Notes under the pieces: generated by a model | The model's input: the letters and a program-made list of their open reading frames with translations, nothing else | The model's database searches: none | What the model was told of the DNA's origin: nothing | Shown here: one piece after another, positions 28,259 through 41,295 of the stretch | How positions within the stretch are numbered: position 1 is the first letter of the stretch | Layout of the letters: every line of letters starts with the position of its first letter | Position numbers and translations under genes: made by a program | Source: Ascaris suum | Lineage: Eukaryota > Nematoda > Chromadorea > Rhabditida > Ascarididae | Reading direction: 5' to 3' | Assembly (NCBI GenBank): GCA_013433145.1 | Contig: CM024181.1 | Location: forward strand, 5,642,001 to 5,706,000 | DNA: 64,000 nt

Positions 28259-29268
28259 CTACTCGGTTATTTCGATTCCGATCGGGTTTTCCCTCTTTTC
28301 TATTTCGGTTGCGATTGCATCTCATCATTGGTGCTGCTTACTTTTTTTAAACACTAATATACAAAATAATCATTTCTAATGTATTTTTTAAATTTTTTTG
28401 CATGAATATGTGATCGGTTTTTTTGGAATTTTAGCTGCCTTACGCTTTCATAGTACCCCTTTGGAATTTCCCTAAGAAAAATCCTTTTTTTTCCAGCTGT
28501 ATGAAGACTATCTCACATATATGTTTAAAGGAGTTTTTCGCATTGCAAATAAACTCGTTTTTCAAAGACTTGAACTAGCGATATGTTTCGAGGGAATTTA
28601 TCCATCTAAAGTTGATCGGTGATTCTTACAAGTTATCGTTATTTACAAATGAAGAAAAGAAAACTGCAAAACTGCAAAAACAAATAAATAAATTGTCAAA
28701 GGGGAATATGTGACCTTCCTGAACTAATGTTCCCCATATAGTGGGTAACATAAAGAGAAATGTATAGAGGGAATAACACTGTAAAATGAGAGAAATGTAG
28801 GGGGAATGCGATTATTGTAAAATAAGAGATTTAACGAGATAGAGAATATTACACCTTAATATTATAAACAAATGAAAGTGGAAATCGAAAGAATCTAAGC
28901 AGCTCATAAGAAAGAGAAAATTTTTCGCACAAACGGTTGCTTACGATACAAGTCTCCATAATATGGCTATTCCGGATTCAAAATTGCGAAATGAGTTTGT
29001 TCACTGTATAGTTGTTTGAAGTACTTAAGGATTGACATATCGTTCTCAAAGTGGAACTGGTGTGAACTTTGCATCCAAACGGATATCGCAGAAAGATTTT
29101 GCAATTTTTTTAAGCAATGAGTTAGAAGGGTATTTTAATGACTACAAATTGACTAATTCAAGGTCAGCTGTAGAATTTGAAGTTTAGGATCGAAGTAGTC
29201 TTTGCGAGAGGTAATACAAGATATTTCTAAATATTTTCAATGACACATATATCAGTATGAAGATATAA

Positions 29269-30080
29269 ATGAAAAATCTGAGAGCTATTTTTGTTAACAA
29301 AGCGGCACTACCAAATAAAGGCTCCAGACGTTTACGTTGTTGTGCTTGTAATATACCTGCTATAAACTTAGTTACCTTCTCTAGAAACTTCCGAGCGCTA
29401 GCTCAAATGATAGCGTCCATCATCAGCTTTTGGCAGAAGTGGGGTACTGATATTACTCTGTACTCCTGGATTAAGTTGTTGTGCATATCTATACGACTTT
29501 CATGCGAGAAGTCTTTTTCGCCACTCATTGATTGCATGAAGCTTTAGCAATGGGAAATTGCAACGGGCAGTTAATTATTAGATCATCTATGAACGCTTCC
29601 TTGACGTACCCCGCTAATTAAATTCACACCTTCAGAAGGGTAATCTCCTACCTTAACTTTAAACGATCTGCTGAGAAGAAACGATTTAAACAGTTTTTGA
29701 AATGATGTGAATATACAATAGGCTATTAATTTTGCAAAACCATTCTACTGCATACAATATCGAAAGCTTTCGCATAGTCATTATAAACAATGCTTGCTTG
29801 AATTCTCTTGCCAGATGCTGTCATCCAGTCTTGCATGGATATGAGTGAAACAGCGTTGATCGTCCTGATGGGAAATCAAGCTGTGTTGGGATGGCTGAGC
29901 GGAGATTTCGTAGGTGCACAAGTCTGTATCGCTTTGCGCAATACCTCAATTGTCAGCTGGTACAAGTTGCGAATTTTGAAGATGTAAGCTCTATCTGCCG
30001 CACTAATCGATCCATAGAGGGTATGTTTCTGCCGGAAAGTACTGAGGAAAAGGTAGCGAAGCTTAGTATCTGATTCCATG
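29269..30080 (-). mobile_element. Decayed non-LTR retrotransposon (LINE) reverse-transcriptase fragment
   Basis: On the minus strand, 29753-29779 encodes DYAKAFDIV, the reverse-transcriptase domain A motif (usual form DFSKAFD). About 130 nt further on, 29592-29685 encodes KVKVGDYPSEG followed by SGVRQGSV, the domain B motif (usual form SGVPQGS). A diverged stretch upstream (about 29,876-30,080) may be the preceding RT region. The motifs lie in different frames with stops between them, and no FADD/YADD box was found, so the copy is dead. Motif spacing fits the CR1/Jockey-like group. Limits are approximate and no target-site duplication was seen. Confidence 0.7.
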
Positions 30081-32151
30081 CTATGCTTGCTATGCTTACA
30101 TCTTGCTGTTGCTTCTTCCTTAGAGCCAGCGTGATTTGCCGTAATGCTTCAAGAGACGAATAAATGATGCAGTTCCAACTCGTTACATGCCCTTTATGTG
30201 CAAATATTTACGTTATTTAGTTCTCGTTGGAATTTCTTCTATCATTATACAAGGGCTGTTATTGTTGTTAAAGGTTGCCTATGAGTTGATTAACAAGAAG
30301 AGTTTGCCAAAGATTTTTTCAGTGATTTTTACATTTTTACAAATTCACATACCGAGTGGTAGAACGATGTTTTTTCTCGAACTTTTTTATCCGCAACTTA
30401 CTTAAACGTCCATAAATTCACATAAAATTCTCTGCAATCGTTGAGAACATTTTTCACTCTTGAGAGCAATAGATTTTGTTCATAGGATGATAAGATATGA
30501 TAGATATCTTTGCAAAATTTTCTCAGTTCAAAGTGTGAGGTGTTCTATATCGATTGGCGATATCTATAGTCGTAATGAAAACTGCGTTGTAGAAATCGAA
30601 ATGGCACGTCCATCTCTCACTATTTTCATTCATTTTTCTCTCATATTTACACCTTCTTTTTATCTCTTATGCACTATTCCCTCTATACTTCTATATCAAT
30701 AAGCAACCATTTTTATAAATTGGTTGTGGTATTTGTCAACTGTCGACAGATGAACTTAGAGAATGCGAGTTTTGTGGAACTTTCCTGAGTTGCTCGTATA
30801 TACGCAATCCATGAACATGCCATATTTCCTTCTTCCCTCGGTTTCTCCTGGGAGGGAGAGATGACTTTCTATTTTTTATTAGGGAACTTTTATGAAACCT
30901 CCTTCGAGTATAAATACGAGTATAAATGGAGGATAAGTACCATTTTTTTTGTAGAGCGCGCTCCTTTCTCACACTTAAGATGCCTTGCACTAATTCGATT
31001 TAAATTCATAAAATCTGCACCCAATACCACTTTCGGCGCGATTCTGAAGATGAGGTAGACACAGCGGTTCTTTGGATGGTCGATTCTGGAAGAGGAAGCG
31101 TGTGATAGGACAGTACAGTTGCCACTGCGTTATGGTGACGCTGAAGTCCAGAAATGTCGGAGTCGAGAAAAATATGGCAGTAATTGTGAATGAGTTAACT
31201 TAAATTCGTTAACAGTAAAATATGTGAAAGGTGCATTAAAAAGATGACGAATATACTAAATTAAAATGTGAGGGAGATAAGGTTTCGCATATATTTCAAA
31301 GCTTCGAACGTTTAGCTCTGGCTTTATTCTCGTGATGCATACTGAAATGTAGAATTGGCTAATAGCAAATAAGCAACGCACCGAATTGTGCAACTCCATC
31401 AGTTTACTTCACCAGAGAATTATTTGATTATTAGTCCAGTACATTTCAGTCCTACTGATATTTCTTCTCACTGAACATATACAAGTTTCAAATTTTGCGC
31501 AGCGTATATAATGCATCATTCTATAAAAGTATAAAATGCCCAATGCTCCCCTTAATGTTTTGAGATTTTCTGCTTCTATTTTCTCATTTGAATGTGGTCG
31601 ATTATGGTTATTTATGCACTGCGTCTATCAAAACTTATGTACTGGTATTAGTACGATGGTTAAGCATTTTAACTGACCCATGGAAGTTCATTGATGTGAT
31701 ATCCCCTTCAGTGATACAGGTGCAATATGATAATTCTGCGAGATTTTGCACTCCGATATGAATTATTATACTCCTTTATTTGCTCTTTCAGAAACAACTT
31801 ATAAATTATTAACAGTTTTGATGTAATGTTAACAATCTTTGTTAGCAATCTTTACAAATGACAACATACTTTTCATGGATATTTCTCTGCCATTATCCAT
31901 AAGACATTGCAGTGATTTTTTTTTCCAAAATAGAAAATATTTATTGAATATACTTCACCAAATTTTCTATTAGGAATGATCGAAACGAAATACGCATAAT
32001 GCAGAGACGTAGATGGACCGTTGAAGAGAACGCTAATTTATCAAACGCAGATTTTATTATTGCCATCAGAGTACAACTGCTGTTGAACAATTGCGGATAA
32101 ATTTCGCACATCCATCGATCTTTGAAGTCATAATAAATTCTGTCTCCCTCA

Positions 32152-32167
32152 CCCCCCCCCCCCCCCC
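32152..32167. repeat. Poly-C tract (16 nt)
   Basis: An uninterrupted C run followed by CTCCCTCC-type pyrimidine sequence. Confidence 0.9.
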
Positions 32168-33097
32168 TCCCTCCACTCCCATCCGCCCTCCTCTCTGCTC
32201 TGCTTGAACGTCTTACCTTTACATTTTCGCTAATTTAAACGTGTTCTCACTAAGCTTATAAAACTCGTCATTATGCGATGTAAATTTCTTTCGCCTTCAA
32301 AAAATGCTCTACTTAAAAGTTTTCTTTGCTCTTTGACATTGGTCCAGTGAATAGCACAAGCTTGATGTATTGACACTTTTTGCATTTTTTTAAAAATTAT
32401 ACTTGAAAATGGTAGGTTTTTATATGAACCTAAATGAAAATAGGATATGGCATTTTATGAAGAAAGTGTTGAAAATATTCATATGTTATTACTGAGAAAA
32501 GATATAAAATAAAGATTTAAGTAGTGAAATATTGCATTCGTTCAGTCATATTAAAGCACTACAAAATTTGATTAGTCGAAAATTAAGGCAACTCTTTGCT
32601 CATCATCGTCATAAATCAACTCATAGAACTTGAGTAGGAACTAAAAAGCACATGGTTGGAAAGTTTTAAATTGCGACATAAGCCTTCCAGTCAACTCAGC
32701 AAATGGGTAATGAATCACCCAATCCATGTTCTGTGCTATGAGCAATGTGCCAATGCTGCACTGCACTTTCTTATCAATAGGCTGTAAACTGTACTGCCAC
32801 GCACACATAACAATGAGGGTTTCAATTTGAGTTTCTAGTGCAGATCGGTGTCGCGTCAGTCAGCAGTAATATTCATTCTCCTAATTTCAATAATCGACTA
32901 ATTTTATTGATTTCCTTATCATTTATTGATTTCTTTATCGATAACTTTTTTCAAATTTGCTTATCGCTGATTATGAATATAGTTGGACTTCAAGTATGAA
33001 TGGTTACATGCCTATGGTCTAATTTGTTCTCTCAAAACGTCGCTTTTGAAAAGTTACTCGTTGCGCTGAGTTACTGTTCATTCCCTTATGTGTACGA

Positions 33098-33209
<112 letters not shown>

Positions 33210-34948
33210 CCTGTGAATGACGTGATAATGATATTCATACTTACAAAATATATAATAGTTTGATTCCAAGTTTAAATCAATAAAATCATATTGTACAAAT
33301 AATTCAGCCCATAAGCATAATAATTTTTATAACGATTTGTAATGTGCGAAATGCCTGGTTCCATCGTTTGGGTGGGACATATAGATCTATTCTCATAAAA
33401 TGCGATTCTCTCTTGTGCTCATTTATGGTTTCAGGCTAACTTAATTAGCAATTCAACGTTTTTATATGGCGCTTTTGAATTCTTACTCCCTTTCTCCTCC
33501 CTTTCCTCACCTCTTCCACTATATATTGTAGGTCTAACATGCTTTCTTACTATAGGTAGTCGCGCTATATGAGTTTTCCATGTCACGCATAAGGGTTCAA
33601 AAAGGACACTGACTATTCCTAAACGAGTATAATACTTGTATTTGTTCAATTAACGTTCAAGTGATTGCGCAGTGCTCATATCGTCTTCAAAAATCGCGTA
33701 TCTCTCAGTCAACAAGTCAACAGGAAACAAAAACGATTTCAAAACTTCCTATTTCCGTTTAGTGCAACAAAAAAACCAAGCCTGTCTTTAACTCATACTG
33801 TCCAACCGACGCTCACATCATACAAGGTGATGACGTAACTGGACCACTATCCATCGAACAGCTGACTCATTCATGGACTCTTTATTGCTCTATTGCATGT
33901 GTGATATTTCGACCGTATCGCTCAGTGATTTTTCAAGCGTACCAAAAAAAGTTCTTAAAGGCAGTTACGTGGAATTTTGAGAGTCGGATGTGTTTTTGAT
34001 GCAAATTTTGCGAATTGCACTATTCATGCCAAATTTAAGAATTTTGATTGAATAATAGTTTCTTGACAACTCTTAGTTTTCTGATATGTCATTTGTATAG
34101 ATCTAGCCAATAAAATTATAAGGATTCGTTCTTATGTGATTTGCGACAACAATTATAACTTCCTTGATAATGCTAGAAGAAATTGCATAATTCAAAAGCA
34201 AATTTGCATAATTCAACAAATATGAATATTTTTCTAATGAACATTGGAAAAGTGCGCCGTACTGAATGAAATATTATCGTGGAAAAAAATTAATCACATA
34301 GGGTCCATGAAATCAGAACTTTTATTCCTTAATAGTTTATAGTTATTTGTTGTAGTGTAGTTGTTCTTCTTCCGTTATTATATCTATCCATCATCTCATT
34401 AAATGCCACATTTCTGAAATATGCCATCCCATGCGATGTTTTTCAAGTGCTCTATCCTTTTTTTAAAGCAAATCGTGAGGCATGAAAATTTCCTTTTCAT
34501 TAATTACGAAAGAAGCTCTTTAGCGTTTCTTTCAACATAGACGAATCCACTTTTCCCTTCTTTTGATACAAGAAATTAACTAAGTGCAGCACGATCGCAA
34601 CGCAGGTAAGCATGAACCTCTAGGATTTATGGGCCCAGGGCCTTACTCTACGATCACAAAATGGTTCCTGATGAAGAAATGTTGATAATGGTTTTAATTA
34701 TGTCCTTTCGCATTTACCCATTTTTGGTTAAGGTACCAACATTTGTCTCGCTTACGCTCGCTGCTCTCAATAATTGAGGATTCTTTCAATGGAATTTGCG
34801 TTAATCTTCAGAAATTGCTCACTAACGAGTAGAACACCATCACACAGCATTGTGGGTTCATTGCCGTGCGAGAGTGAACTCGCTTCATATCTCTACTCGT
34901 TTGCACCATCTTCTCTAGGAATTGTCTGCCGAGTTATACATCCTCTAG

Positions 34949-37900
34949 ATGTCAGTCGATAAAACGATCGAGGAATTGAGTTATACTCTGGCACAATTGG
35001 GCACCTTGGTCAGCCATATTAACGCTCAAGTAGTTGGTATCACATCAAGGTGAGTCGAGCACATATTTTATAATGGTGTAGTTGATAGTGATTAAGTTTC
35101 CGCGGGAAAGGTGCAGTAATGTTAGAAATTGTGTTTGGAAAGTTATTAACTAAGAAAGGAATAAGTCCGGTAATCTCACTTTTCCCCATAATCAGTATTC
35201 TCGATAAAACAGTGTTGTCGCTGCTTAAATTCTATTTGACACTGCAGTAGTTTTATTGTAACGGTCAGATGAGTTGTATACAATAGCAAAAGGGAATAAC
35301 GCCCGCAAATATGCCTCGGAGTCATGACTTCAGGAACTCCGTGCAAGTACTCCAACTGAATGAGCTGTGGCGGACATGTCGGATCTCTCATTTTTTAGTT
35401 TAGTGCCCATTCATTTTGATATTCTTTCATTGCGAAAGCGATGATCGCATTGTTTCAAACTTGATCCGGCATATGCAAATTCTTAAACGAATTTCATAGA
35501 TTAGCACTCAATCCGTTACAGCATTTCTTTTTCACTCCATATCATAACGCTCGAAGATTTTGGATCACAAATGAATTTTATGTTTTCATGTATTATCTTC
35601 CGCTTTCTTCCTGTCTCTTACTGGATTCTATTAGTATATTATATGAGGTTTCGATTATTGTTGATATGTTTTTAGGATCAACACAACATTAGAGACATTC
35701 GATAGTTCAGTGGCAGGTATCGCAGTTGATGCGAGTGCATTGACGCATCAGGTTGCATTTACTGTTTCTCAGGTGAGTTTCGATCGATTTTGATTTTCCG
35801 CTTTAAGAACTGATTTATGGAGAGAATTTCTACAACAGCTTATGTTATGATAGTCAGTGCAATTAAGGGAAACGAGTTGTCAGTGCTAGTTTGATTTTTT
35901 TAAAAATCGCTTCCAAATTTTTTTACCTGATCGAAATTAATAGAATCTTCAGTAATCGCATATATAAGAATCTATGACTAATTTACGTTTAATTATACTC
36001 AGAGAGAAATGTTATACATCGTATTTTATCACTTATTCCTAAGCTCATTTCACTAAGAATCGCATTCTTTTTTACTTCAAGTTATCAAAAGAATCCAAAA
36101 AATTGACTTATAGCAAACTTTTAATAGGCTTTGAAGTTCGTTAAAACAATTCATCGTTCGAAAGATTGAATGAATGATCACTCGTGCACATCAATAATCA
36201 ATCAATCATGTAGATCACTAAAAACCTGTAAAAGCGTTTGCTGATTGCAGTAATTAATATATATACTTTTCAGGTTCCTAATGCGTGGGTGTTCTACTTG
36301 CTATTTATAACTTTAATTGTTGTCTTTATATTGTTATCTTTTGTGCTTACAATTAATATAATAGCTAAGTGCCATGGAATCTATCGTCTAGTCAAGGAGC
36401 CACGATCTATATCCTCAAGTAAGTCAATTTAGCAAAATTTTCCCTTATTTTTTCTTACGGTTTAAGCCTTATTGTGCAATGAGTTTTTATTATCATATAA
36501 CATAATTCAAATTTCCATTGAAATTTTCTAAAATCCATTTTTACTTAACTTCGATCATCTTTATCTAAATAGATACTGAATTTTTTTCAACTATTTTCTA
36601 AAAATGTCCTTTATTCTAAAATTACCGAATATTTGTTGAACTTTTCTATACACTTATCGAATTGATTTTACCATCTATGTTGTATAGGATTTTATTCTAT
36701 TTACACATTGAAATGATTGCTCGTTTGAAGCAAACAGAGCGATCCTTATAAGAATATGATTCATAAAGCGCTTAGCAATTGCTATTTCATCAATAAAAAT
36801 TCATTGCGTTGCATATTGCAATCAAATCTCTCGACAAATATTAACCTTAATTCAATGGCAGTTGTTTCGCCGAATAGCAATTCTGAAGTATTGCCAATCT
36901 ATGATGATTCAAAGACATTTGTAAATGCTTCTTCGCCACCATCTCTTCGATCAGCAGTTGTGAATCATATCGCTATCCCAATGGATTATGAACCAAGAAG
37001 GGTCGGCTACCCAATGTCGAATGGCGATATTTCAAATGGCTCTCATTTCAAGAATGAGGGTGAGAAATATTTCCACAAGAAATCATTTAGAAGCAATTTC
37101 CGTTTAATTGTTGTCATAAGATCTTAGCTTTAAAAGTTTCTTCATCCCTATGCGGAATGCATGATCGAACGGAGAAAGCGTCCTCTACTTCCTAAAGGAA
37201 ACATATAATGGAGAGGAGATAAGGTTTATGGACAAAAATAGGAATGCGATTTTTCCAAGTTCTTAGAATGAACTTATTTCTAGTCTATTGGAGAAATCTT
37301 CCAGAGAATTTTCCAGCTTTCCCTTTTTCTACATAAAATTCAAATTTCATAGGAAACGCTTTTAATCACAATTGAATAAATTGTTTTCTTCTTTATTTTA
37401 GAAAATTTTGCTGCTCTAATTAGCAAATATTTCTAATAAAACATGCACGACCTTTTTTTTTAAACTCTAACTTCTGAGAAGCCTTTACTCTCCTCTTCTC
37501 TCCTTGCGTACCTTTTTTTTGCCTCCCATCCCCCTATCTTCACGACAAAAAAAGACGGACGTTCGATCAGAATTTTGAGCTATTGTTTTGCAGCTTTGTT
37601 ATACCAAATTTTGTTTCATTTCTTCCGTCTTTTCAAGGGTATAAAATTAGGAAAGCACATCAAATACAATTAATGACGAGGCTCAACCGATCCGTTAGAA
37701 TGTCATCATCATACAACATCTAACAACGCTCACATATGCGCTGAGTAGATTCCTTTAATGGGAACGATCGAGTATTAATGTTGAGAGATGCAAAAGGATA
37801 TTCGTTAACATATTCTATTTATGGAAATATTATTAATTTATTATTATTATTATTATGCGAATATGGAATATGATGGTAGTGCAAAACAAAATATGATATC

Positions 37901-38555
37901 AAAAAAAATGTATCTTTGAATTTGGAAATAACTATCTTTCTGAGATCGTTTAAGCCTCTTAAATTGTGATTTCAATTAGCGATGTATCAAGTGAACTATT
38001 CGATTACGAATTATATAGTTTTAAAATTGTAAAATTGTAATATTTTATCCGATAAGTTAAAGCCAAAGTATAGTTGATTTCAATTAATATGACACATCGT
38101 TATAAAACAAACTTTTGAAGAAGAATTTCGTATTTTATGCACACCTTGCGAAAAATTGAAAAAAAAAAGTTCGAATATCAACTTGTCTGCATTATTAATG
38201 TAATCCTTCGAATTTCTCAATTTAAAAGGTAATGAAGAGATTGATTCATTCAAACGTAGACTAGCATATCCAGGACCTATTAGCACTGTTTTTCGAATCA
38301 GATTTTTTCGGCCCTCCTCCGTCCTTACTTGCAAAGCGCTACCGTGAAAATAGCAACACCCATCACAATATCATCGAAATTTTGATTGGAGTATCCTTCT
38401 TTTGGTGCCATAGGAAAGGTGTTTCAGGTGATTCGATGGCCGGAGATGACTTGAAGCAGCCTTACCAACGAAAGCCATATGAACCTATCGGCGGACGCTA
38501 CAACGTACAAATGGGTGTAGCACTACCATATAGTTCTCGTGGTGCAGAAGTATAG
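34949..38555 (+). CDS. Orphan single-pass membrane protein A (222 aa, 5 exons)
   Basis: Exons: 34949-35049, 35676-35772, 36274-36418, 36862-37059, 38428-38555. Donors are GTGAGT or GTAAGT-like, acceptors mostly TTTTAG/TTTCAG, and phases 2, 0, 1, 1 agree. Residues 1-66 (start MSVD) form a hydrophobic-patterned helical segment with an NTT sequon at 36-38. A PN motif precedes one transmembrane helix (about 70-93). The juxtamembrane region is basic, and the tail of about 120 residues is rich in Ser, Pro and Tyr (YEPRRVGYP, KPYEPIGG, GVALPYSSR). The positive-inside rule and the sequon suggest N-outside, C-cytosolic topology without a cleaved signal peptide, the reverse of a SNARE. Function and family are unknown to me. 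The paralogue at 41296-43539 supports the model. The exon 4 start could alternatively be at a CATAAAG acceptor near 36,769. CTCTAG directly precedes the ATG, suggesting trans-splicing. Confidence 0.72.
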
Positions 38556-41295
38556 TATTGTTTTAAATGCGTGATGAAATCTGATCAGCTGTTGCCCGCG
38601 GGTACGGCGAGGAAACACTGTATTACGTTAAAGCTCTCAGGTCAATTCAACCCACTGAGCAAATATTACAAAAGAATTCTCCTTTTAGTGAAACTGAACT
38701 AGCGTTGAGGGCATTTTATTTGCAAAATTGACACCATTGGTTTTCGTGTGTTGCGCATGAAGAGTCCTGCAGGTAGGCACTAGCATGCAAAAAGAGGATG
38801 AAATCTAATGCGGGAATAATTCGTTCATAGTCCGGGATCATGCTTTTTGAATGCTCAGCTTTCATGCTTAAACGGTTTGGTGACGCTTTGGGATAGTGAA
38901 TGTTTCACTAAAAAAATTGAAGAATTGCAGTGATTTGCATAGATATTTTGCATACATTTCTAGTACTAGCTAACAAGTTTACTTGGACTCATGTTTTTAT
39001 TCCTCTTATCGCTTCGTGAAAAAAAAAATCCGCCTCATCCACGCGTTGACAGTGGTAATGGCCTAAGAAGGGGCAGATGAACGCTAGCGAAATTTAAGGC
39101 GATATCACAACGGAAACTATACCGCTCCACAACTCAACAGTTTCTGCCTTTCATATTGTACGTTCACAGTGCCCTTTCGCACAGTACGCAATTTCCCCTC
39201 TAAAAATGCATCATTTTTTGTACTATTATTTGATCAGTTTTGCTGTAAACTGTCTATATTGGCCCATTTTATGCCAGGGTCGTATGAACGATTAAGAGAC
39301 GCATGTGATCTCTAAAATGCACTTATCATTCCTCTCAATAGTCATTTGTATTCATCGTTTTTTGATGTGCAATTGCATTGCAAATAAAATTGCAACCCAA
39401 AACAATACGAATTACAGATTTTTTTTTGCGAAAAAAGCTTTCATAAGTTCAAGTTTGTTACAGCGATTAAAATCAATTTTCCAATCGATAAAAGCATTTG
39501 GATGCTATCGATAGTGGGCGTTGCAATATGGGTCTACGTGATTGCAATGTTGTGCTGCATGAGTGTAGTGTGCGTTAGCTATGAGTGCGTACCTATTGTA
39601 TGATTCATAAATAACACTACTAAAACCTTTGCCAGTCAAGTGTTTCCTCGCTTCTTCACTTTTACCTTCTTTACTTGTGCCTTTTATTATACGGTTTATG
39701 AGTTTTTATGGTATCAACTATTGTGCTAATTTGCATATCCATTGCTAGATCAGCTACTTCCTATTCTTGGAAGTAAAAAAAAGATATTTTTTGATGTTCT
39801 CGTTTTTTCCTTCAGAAAAAGGCTAGTAATATCATTATGAAGCTGGTTGTTGAACCTAAATTCTAAGCTTCCTATAGGCGATAGGCTAAATGAATTTAGG
39901 TAATTTTATATTCTTTAAAATTGTACTATAATAGGAGTGAAGCAAATCGACTTGCAAGATATATGTTGTACGAGATTCATTCACTCGTATCGAGAATGGT
40001 ATAGAATGGCACATATTTCGTAGCGCGTTTGCCCATTGATCGATACGTGCTTTATAGAGTTCATTCAAGTGTTATTTATATAAATATACGTGAACAACTG
40101 TTTGAAATAATTCCGTTGTGCAATTTTACGAAAAGTTGTTTCAATCTGTGAGTCCATTCCGGTGCTTTCGCATATTTGTGCCACTTAATTTTATGACTTG
40201 AATATACTTGGGTATTATCTTCACTAAGAAGGCACTGCCATATTGGCTCACTGTGATCTCATTTTATTTTATCTGTATCATAGTATATGTTTCGATTATC
40301 TTACATTCATTGAAATATAATAATTTTGGTAATTGTAACAATTTTGATCGAATAAATATCTGTAAAAATTAATGAAGTGGAAAAATTAAACTAGAAATAA
40401 CGTTAAAGTGAAGCACTTCATCGGAGAGATATATGCACTGCATTTGTGCAATGCTATGGTGTCGATGCATTACTCGAAATCGGTCGTATCGTTGATATCT
40501 CCTCTCATATATCCTAACTTCATCGTTTTGAAATATGGCAAAAAAACAAAGAGCAGAAGTTGCTTATATGACTTTAGTTAAGTAATCGTCAATTCGAGCT
40601 ATTAATCCATTCCGTTTGACACTTTATAAGCAATAGGAGATCTAATATTTTATATTTTGCACTAATTTGCTAATCCATTTCTAAATCGGCTATATCTTAG
40701 AGCTCATAGTAAAGAGGAGATATTTATTCATTTCTTTTTTCGGTTATCGGGAGAAATTAGTTATATCATCGTTAGGTTCGTTCTCGAATCCGGATTTGAA
40801 ATTAGCAAAAACATTAAAAATTAGCGTGACCTGAAGTTTTTCGAAAATAAAGAATGTTTCTAAAATATAGAAGGCGTTCATAATTTTGAGATAATTTAAT
40901 AAATTCTAGCGCATTGTACTTGAAATCAGAAAAATTTCCGAAAAAAGTCGGACTAGCCCGAAACTATGAGATCGTCCAAATCTGACTAGACGATCGTAAG
41001 AGCACTTGGAAACTTATAATGTTTTGTTTATTCCGAATCGAATATATCCACTAAAGAAAACCTTTTTTTTTGCAATATCTTCTGTTTATCCAGAAACTTT
41101 AACAAAAGTCTTACAAAACTTATGTTTATCTGCAAAAAACTATTCCAGTAGGGCAAATTGCAGAACCCACCTCCTCAATATTTGAATTTTTTGGGAGAAA
41201 GTTGTAATAATCAGGATCTCAGGTACGAAAAGACGCGGTTTTTCAAGAGATCTTTGATAGCATTTTATTCGATTTTTGGGGTGAGTTTGTTTTAG
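38556..41295. other. Intergenic region between the orphan paralogues
   Basis: This probably starts with the 3' UTR of protein A and ends with the upstream region of protein B. No exon of either family was seen between them. Open frames are short, for example 39305-39514, and look random. A TTTTAG acceptor abuts the next ATG. Confidence 0.5.

Larger units (their letters stand above)
21440..29268. other. Gene-poor region, repeats and isolated open frames
   Basis: No supported exon chain. The region includes G-rich tracts near 22,565-22,600, 22,680-22,696, 23,130-23,155, 25,425-25,465 and 27,855-27,870. An 87-codon minus-strand frame at 22217-22480 has no known family. Two loosely similar blocks rich in CAGAA/TTCCGAAG-like units lie at about 22,880-23,130 and 24,300-24,680 and look like old repeats. 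A purine-rich 153-codon plus-strand frame lies at 25108-25569. None has splice or family support. Confidence 0.4.

Noticed and set aside
34949..36418. SNARE-like protein
   Set aside because: The heptad-plus-membrane-anchor layout resembles a t-SNARE, but a long basic cytosolic tail follows the helix, topology is probably inverted, and no central-layer Gln/Arg pattern could be assigned.
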